Assembly (NCBI GenBank): GCA_036389155.1
Contig: DASVQN010000028.1
Span: 62,001 to 126,000 of the forward strand
Source of the DNA: CADCVT01 sp036389155
GTDB lineage: Bacteria > Actinomycetota > Thermoleophilia > Solirubrobacterales > Solirubrobacteraceae
Length of the DNA stretch: 64,000 nt
Direction of reading: 5' to 3'
Shown here: one piece after another, positions 60,061 through 64,000 of the stretch
Layout of the letters: every line of letters starts with the position of its first letter
How positions within the stretch are numbered: position 1 is the first letter of the stretch
Position numbers and translations under genes: made by a program
The notes under the pieces: generated by a model
Told to the model about the DNA's origin: nothing
The model's database searches: none
The model's input: the letters and a program-made list of their open reading frames with translations, nothing else

Positions 60061-61020
60061 CTACGCCGCGTCGCGCAGCGCGGCCAGCTCGCCGACCGTC
60101 GAGAGCCGCCGCAGGGCGCGCTCCTCGATCTGGCGGGTCCGCTCGGCGCTGACGCCGAGGACCTTGCCGGCCTGGCCGAGCGTGTGCTGCTTGCCCTCCG
60201 GGTTCGCCCCGAAGCGCAGCTCGATCACGCGGCGCTCCTGCTCGGGCAGCTCGCCGATGGCGCCCATCAGGACCTCGGACTGCCAGGCGTCGGCGACCTC
60301 CTCCTCCGGGGAGAGCTGGTCGGCCGCGAGCAGGTCGCCGAAGGCGGTCTCGCCGTCATCGCCCACGCCCTTGTCGAGCGAGGCGGGGGCCTGGTCGGCC
60401 TGGCGGATCTCCTCGACCTCCTCGACGGTCAGCTCGGCCGCGTCGGCGATCTCGAGATCGCTCGGCTCGTGGCCGAGCTTCAGCGCGAGCTCGCGCTCGA
60501 TGCGGGCGACCTTGCGGGCGCGCTGCGACATGTGGACGGGCAGGCGGATCGTGCGCGAGGTGTTCTCGAGCCCGCGCTGGATCGCCTGGCGGATCCACAG
60601 GGTGCCGTACGTCGAGAAGCGGAAGCCCTTGCGCCAGTCGAACTTCTCGACGGCACGGATGAGCCCCAGCATCCCCTCCTGGACGAGGTCGCCCAGCGGC
60701 AGTCCCTGCCCCTGGTACTTCCGCGCCACGGAGACGACGAGGCGGAGGTTGGAGTTGATCATGCGCTCCTTGGCCGCGAGGTCGCCGCGCTCGATGCGCT
60801 GCGACAGCTCGACCTCCTCGGCGGGAGTGAGCAGCGGCCAGCGCCGCGACTCCTGCAGAAGCTGGTGGAGCGGGTCGACAGTGGTGTCAATGGCCTCGGT
60901 GGGCCGGAAATCGAGGACGTCGGTCGTCGTCGGAATCCCTTTCTTTCTGCTCTTCTCTTGCGTCTTCAAGTCGTAATCCGATTTCTGTAGTCGGAATTCT
61001 ACACGAATGTCGTTGCTCAC
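60061..61020 (-). CDS. Sigma-70 family RNA polymerase sigma factor (RpoD/SigA-type)
   Basis: 319 residues from GTG 61020. Regions 1.2 to 4.2 are present: DPLHQLLQESRRWPLLTPAE (1.2), NSNLRLVVSVARKYQGQGLP and QEGMLGLIRAVEKFDWRKGF (2.1-2.3), FSTYGTLWIRQAIQRGLENT (2.4), HMSQRARKV (3), LPEQERRVIELRFG and LGVSAERTRQIEERALRRLS (4.2). No region 1.1. The first 25-35 codons are AT-rich for this genome and contain a stem-loop, so the true start may lie further in, for example TTG at about 60966. Group 1 or 2 sigma factor. Confidence 0.93.
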   Translation of the reverse strand: MSNDIRVEFRLQKSDYDLKTQEKSRKKGIPTTTDVLDFRPTEAIDTTVDPLHQLLQESRRWPLLTPAEEVELSQRIERGDLAAKERMINSNLRLVVSVARKYQGQGLPLGDLVQEGMLGLIRAVEKFDWRKGFRFSTYGTLWIRQAIQRGLENTSRTIRLPVHMSQRARKVARIERELALKLGHEPSDLEIADAAELTVEEVEEIRQADQAPASLDKGVGDDGETAFGDLLAADQLSPEEEVADAWQSEVLMGAIGELPEQERRVIELRFGANPEGKQHTLGQAGKVLGVSAERTRQIEERALRRLSTVGELAALRDAA

Positions 61021-61256
61021 GCAACTGTCCCACGGCGTCCGATTCGAAACCCAAGCGGGCCGCCTCCGTCTCCGAGATGAACGCCGCCTGATGACGTTCG
61101 TTTCGGGCCACTAACACGCCGTAACACGACCGGCGGAGGGGCACCGCGCGTTGGGGAACCAGCGCTGGTGCTGTCAGACAGCGTACAGGAATACGACGGC
61201 CGGTAGCTCCCCACCTGCTATAGGGGCCGAAAAGGCCCGTACGTGCGGCCTTTTTT
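61021..61256. promoter_or_regulatory. Upstream region of sigma gene, 236 bp
   Basis: Holds the sigma promoter on the minus strand, not pinned down by a clear -10/-35 pair. TAACACG occurs at 61112-61118 and 61122-61128 (10-bp spacing), a possible operator. A terminator-like structure forms the right end. Confidence 0.4.
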
Positions 61257-61257
61257 T
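61230..61257. terminator. Bidirectional terminator with T7 tail
   Basis: AAAAGGCC (61230-61237) pairs with GGCCTTTT (61247-61254) around a 9-nt loop and is followed by a total of seven T on the plus strand (61251-61257). On the minus strand it directly follows the NrfD stop and also ends in four T. A third GGCC (61225-61228) could compete for pairing. Confidence 0.75.
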
Positions 61258-62600
61258 CAGCCGCGACCCGGCGTCGCGACGCGCTCGATCAGCAGGCTCA
61301 GCCGGCGGACGCCGTCGGCGTAGAGCGCCGCGACGCGCCGCTCGCGCGGCGGCCGGCGCACCGACGTCCGCACGCGCGCGGTCGTGCGCCCGTCCTTCAG
61401 CTGGTCCTCGACCGTCGCCTTCCCGCGCGCCATCCGGGCCACCGCCTCGTCGTCGCGCGCCGACGCCTTGCCCGCCTCGACCCAGGCGAAGCGGAACGCC
61501 AGGCCCGCCGAGAGGTAGAGGACGGAGGCCACGTGGTGCTCCCATGGCCCGAGGCGGTTGCGCGTCAGGCGCAACAGCAGCCCGCCGCGGACCGCCCACT
61601 TCGCGAACGTGAAGAGCCGGCCCGGGACGCCCTCGTCGAGCGCGTCGCCGAGCGGGCCGAGGCGCTTCTCGTTCAGCGAGGAGAGCACGAGCTCGGCGCC
61701 CATGGCCGTGGTCTCGATCGTGCCCAGCGCGTTGCGGCTGGGATCGCCGGGCGGGACGCCGGTCGCGGCGAGCACGAGGCGGTTCGCCGCGGCGCCGGTC
61801 GCGACGGCGGTGCACACGAAGATCGGCGGGAGCAGCAGGCGGCTGCGCGCCCACAGCGGGACCGCCGTCGAGGCGAGCAGCACGCCGGTGTACGAGCCCA
61901 GGTACGTCCCGAACAGCGCCGTGCTCGCGCCGAGGGCCTTCGCGAGCCGGCGCCGCCCCAGGACGTCCGCCGCGACCGCCGCCCCGCCGGTCGTGCTGAA
62001 CGCCGCCAGGCACCACGCGCCGAGGTTCATGGCCGACCGCGGCTTGAAGATCCGCATCATGTTCAAAAAGCGCGCGGGCCGCCCGAGATCGAGCACGAGC
62101 AGGGGCGCGCCGGGCACGATCGCCGCCATGGCGACCTTGCGCGCGACCGAGGCCGCGCGCTCGTCGCCCGCGAGGTCGGCGGCCACCGCGACGAACGACG
62201 AGCCGGTCGCAAGGCCGCCGAGGAAGAAGTACGCGGGGACCTCCCACGTCCAGACCGGCGCGTTGATGAACGGCCCGATCGGCTCGACGCCCTCGGGGAT
62301 CTCGGTCGCGCCGCGCATCGCCCGCGCCGCGGCTTGGATGCGCTCGTCGGCGCCCGCTCCGTCGCCGGACCTGTACGCCGTGTCGTCCTTGTAGAGGTAC
62401 GACCAGCGCGCGTCCTGCCACGACTCGCGCGCGAGCGCGACCTTCGCCCCCTCGACCGCGCGCCGCCACGCCGCGGGGCCGCCGCGGCGGCCGACGGCCG
62501 GCGTCGTGTCCCGTCCCTCCCCGTCCGCGCCAGAGTCGCCCGAGCGGCGGTGCGCGTCGCGGATGCGCTCCTCCGGAGGGGGTCCCGACGGATGGCTCAT
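61257..62600 (-). CDS. NrfD/PsrC-like membrane subunit
   Basis: 447 residues from ATG 62600, overlapping the ferredoxin stop as ATGA. About eight to nine membrane segments after a charged N-terminus of about 115 residues. NrfD features: INAPVWTWEVPAYFFLGGLA at segment 1, RPARFLNMMRIFKPRSAMNL and GTYLGSYTGVLLASTAVPLW. This subunit passes electrons from the ferredoxin subunit to quinone. The C-terminal 45 residues are Arg-rich. It belongs to a formate-dehydrogenase-like complex with the two genes upstream. Confidence 0.9.
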   Translation of the reverse strand: MSHPSGPPPEERIRDAHRRSGDSGADGEGRDTTPAVGRRGGPAAWRRAVEGAKVALARESWQDARWSYLYKDDTAYRSGDGAGADERIQAAARAMRGATEIPEGVEPIGPFINAPVWTWEVPAYFFLGGLATGSSFVAVAADLAGDERAASVARKVAMAAIVPGAPLLVLDLGRPARFLNMMRIFKPRSAMNLGAWCLAAFSTTGGAAVAADVLGRRRLAKALGASTALFGTYLGSYTGVLLASTAVPLWARSRLLLPPIFVCTAVATGAAANRLVLAATGVPPGDPSRNALGTIETTAMGAELVLSSLNEKRLGPLGDALDEGVPGRLFTFAKWAVRGGLLLRLTRNRLGPWEHHVASVLYLSAGLAFRFAWVEAGKASARDDEAVARMARGKATVEDQLKDGRTTARVRTSVRRPPRERRVAALYADGVRRLSLLIERVATPGRG

Positions 62601-63589
62601 CGGCGCCCGCGCCGGAGCAGTGCGCGCGAGGAGCGCCCCTTCGCGTGCGCGCGCGAGAACGCCAGGGCCGCCGCGGCGGCGCCGGCGAACGCGGCGGCCA
62701 GCCCCGCCGCGGTGGCGAGGGGCCCGTTCTCCTGCGCCGGCGACTCGGCCTGCGCGGGCAGCCCGAACCGCTCGGGCGGCGCGGTCAGGAGGAAGAAGGC
62801 GCCGAGGTTGCCGGCGAGCTGCTCGCCCTCGGCGTCGCCCGCGCCGTACAGGTACGCCTCCGGCCGCCCGCGCTCGTGCAGCTTCTCGACGCGCCCCTTC
62901 GCCACCTCGACGAGCTCGTCGTAGGGCCCGAAGAGGATCGAGTCCGTCGGGCACGACTTCGCGCAGGCCGGCTCGAGCCCGTCCTCCAGCCGGTCGTAGC
63001 AGAGGGTGCACTTGGCGGCGCGCCCGTCGTACGGGTCGCGGTCGATGACGCCGAACGGGCACGACGGCACGCAGTAGCCGCAGCCGTTGCAGACGTCGGG
63101 CTGGACGATCACCGTCTCGAACTCGGTGCGGATCAGCGCGCCGGTCGGGCACGCGTCGAGGCAGCCGGCGTTCGTGCAGTGCTTGCAGACGTCGGACATG
63201 AACAGCCAACGGTCGAGCTGCGCCGGCCCGCCGTGCGCCTCGGCCGCCGCGACGAGGTCCAGAGGCTCGTCAAGGCCGTCGAGCCCGCCGGGCGAGCCGG
63301 CGCCCGACCCTGGCCCACCCACCCCGCCGTACGCGGGCAGGTCGGGCAGCGGCGCCGGCGACGTCTGCTCGACGAACCGAACATGCCGCCAGGTCGACGC
63401 CGACAGCGACCCGGTGTGGTCGTACGAGGACCGCTTGCGGAACGCCGCCCCGTCGGCGGGCAGGTCGTTCCACTGCTTGCACGCGACCTCGCATGCCTTG
63501 CACCCGATGCACACCGTCGTGTCGGTGAAGAAGCCCATGCGGCGGGCCTCGGGACGATGGACGGCGACCTCGGTCGGCGCGGCGCTCAT
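62597..63589 (-). CDS. Four-cluster ferredoxin subunit (FdhB/FdnH-like)
   Basis: 330 residues from ATG 63589, with ATGA overlaps at both ends. Four Cys groups: CIGCKACEVAC, CKHCTNAGCLDAC, CNGCGYCVPSC and CTLCYDRLEDGLEPACAKSC, each for a [4Fe-4S] cluster. A Gly/Pro-rich insert of about 40 residues (PAYGGVGGPGSGAGSPGG) separates the first group from the second, longer than in E. coli FdnH. The C-terminus has one hydrophobic segment (AAGLAAAFAGAAAAALAF) that may anchor the subunit. No signal peptide. Carries electrons from the molybdopterin subunit to NrfD. Confidence 0.93.
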   Translation of the reverse strand: MSAAPTEVAVHRPEARRMGFFTDTTVCIGCKACEVACKQWNDLPADGAAFRKRSSYDHTGSLSASTWRHVRFVEQTSPAPLPDLPAYGGVGGPGSGAGSPGGLDGLDEPLDLVAAAEAHGGPAQLDRWLFMSDVCKHCTNAGCLDACPTGALIRTEFETVIVQPDVCNGCGYCVPSCPFGVIDRDPYDGRAAKCTLCYDRLEDGLEPACAKSCPTDSILFGPYDELVEVAKGRVEKLHERGRPEAYLYGAGDAEGEQLAGNLGAFFLLTAPPERFGLPAQAESPAQENGPLATAAGLAAAFAGAAAAALAFSRAHAKGRSSRALLRRGRR

Positions 63590-64000
63590 GACCCGTGGTC
63601 CGCCTGGTCGGTCTGCGCGAGCTTCGTCGGCTCCTCGGGCCTGCCCTCGGTGGTGCCCGCCTGCGTCCCCGCGCGCCGCTCCGTCGTCTCGCCCGACCGC
63701 CGCCCCGCGCGCACGTCGCAGCGGAACGCCTTGGACTCCTGGATCGACACGTTGGGGTCGCCCGAGATCGCGATGAGGTCGTTGGCGGCGTCGCCGGTGA
63801 CGCCCTGGGCGCTGCTCGTGTACGTCCCCCAGTGCCACGGCATGCAGATCTGGTGCAGCACCCGGTCGCCCATCCGCAGCGGCTGTACGCGCGAGGTCAC
63901 CTTCGCGCGCGCCTCGATCCCCGCGCGCGGGCTGACCACGACCATCCACCCGCCGTCCTCGATCCCCTTCTCGGCCGCGAGCTGGGGATCGATCTCCACG
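63586..64000 (-). CDS. Formate dehydrogenase-like molybdopterin subunit, C-terminus only
   Basis: About 138 residues of the C-terminal end; the gene continues beyond the window. The dinucleotide-binding domain is recognised from EIDPQLAAEKGIEDGGWMVV, RMGDRVLHQICMPWHWG and GVTGDAANDLIAISGDPNVS. These resemble formate dehydrogenase alpha subunits. The last 40 residues (GRRSGETTERRAGTQAGTTE and onward) are low complexity. The active site and any selenocysteine lie outside the window. ATGA overlap with the ferredoxin gene. Confidence 0.88.
   Translation of the reverse strand, partial: VEIDPQLAAEKGIEDGGWMVVVSPRAGIEARAKVTSRVQPLRMGDRVLHQICMPWHWGTYTSSAQGVTGDAANDLIAISGDPNVSIQESKAFRCDVRAGRRSGETTERRAGTQAGTTEGRPEEPTKLAQTDQADHGS

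Noticed and set aside
61040..61060. tRNA T-loop-like GGGTTTCGAATC on the minus strand
   Set aside because: The flanking bases cannot form a T-stem and no acceptor, D or anticodon arm fits around it.
60887..61144. 85-codon minus-strand frame overlapping the sigma gene start
   Set aside because: No recognisable motif; it overlaps the sigma frame and the likely promoter. It stays open by chance in a mixed-composition stretch.

Overview
The window is a roughly 72-75% GC (by eye) segment of an actinobacterial chromosome. It most resembles the Thermoleophilia, order Solirubrobacterales (Solirubrobacter, Conexibacter or Patulibacter type). This placement is inferred from gene content: a Rieske-type ferredoxin in a suf gene group, delta-60 repeat and Bacterial-repeat secreted proteins, a Prok-RING finger protein, an SSI-like inhibitor, an FHA-HTH regulator, several DHA2-type efflux pumps and many small secreted proteins of unknown function. 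No rRNA, tRNA, CRISPR array, transposase or integrase was seen.

Layout. (1) 1-7.8 kb: an envelope locus with a 5'-truncated Prok-RING membrane protein, two beta-lactamase-fold serine proteins, an SGNH hydrolase, an L,D-transpeptidase, and two lipoproteins sharing a Cys-rich PVTG module. (2) 7.9-17.6 kb: an M20 peptidase, a Tat-exported phosphoesterase coupled to an RTX-repeat protein, a methyltransferase/SGNH/secreted-protein operon with an HhH-GPD DNA repair protein, and an aminotransferase/RraA pair. (3) 17.7-25.6 kb: a giant secreted delta-60/Bacterial-repeat protein carrying a frameshift, a secreted 667-aa protein, an SSI-like protease inhibitor, a DUF1343 (NamZ-like) lipoprotein and a probable GNAT remnant. 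(4) 25.8-43.2 kb: an Fe-S assembly locus in two parts on the same strand. Rieske-sufB-sufD lies at 25.8-28.8 kb. rrf2-sufC-sufS-small gene-sufU lies at 40.2-43.2 kb. The 11 kb between them holds a 12-repeat propeller/collagen-like surface protein, two BTAD/SARP-type regulators, a TetR and two DHA2 pumps. (5) 43.3-51.6 kb: secreted and membrane proteins, a CGNR regulator and a methyltransferase without a canonical start. (6) 51.6-60 kb: an SDR, a Ser/Thr kinase with an extracellular propeller, a frameshifted saccharopine-dehydrogenase-like oxidoreductase, an FHA-HTH protein, a PrsW-like protease, and a divergent MFS/HxlR pair with visible operators. (7) 60-64 kb: a principal-type sigma-70 factor and a formate-dehydrogenase-like complex (NrfD, four-cluster ferredoxin and the C-terminus of the molybdopterin subunit).

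The genome is tightly packed. At least twelve co-directional junctions overlap as ATGA, GTGA or a few bases more, and five convergent gene pairs end on one shared CTAG. The most notable discovery is a 51-codon gene, too short for usual length cut-offs, that begins on the last base of the sufS stop codon and ends 10 nt before sufU; it carries a Cys/His cluster. Also notable are 11-bp-spaced direct repeats beside both SARP-type regulators, as expected for SARP operators, and a 19-bp perfect palindrome covering the MFS start codon next to the HxlR gene.

Limits: domain calls come from motif recognition by eye, without database searches. Two genes (near 19.59 kb and 55.67 kb) need a one-base correction to read through, and I cannot tell true mutation from sequence error.
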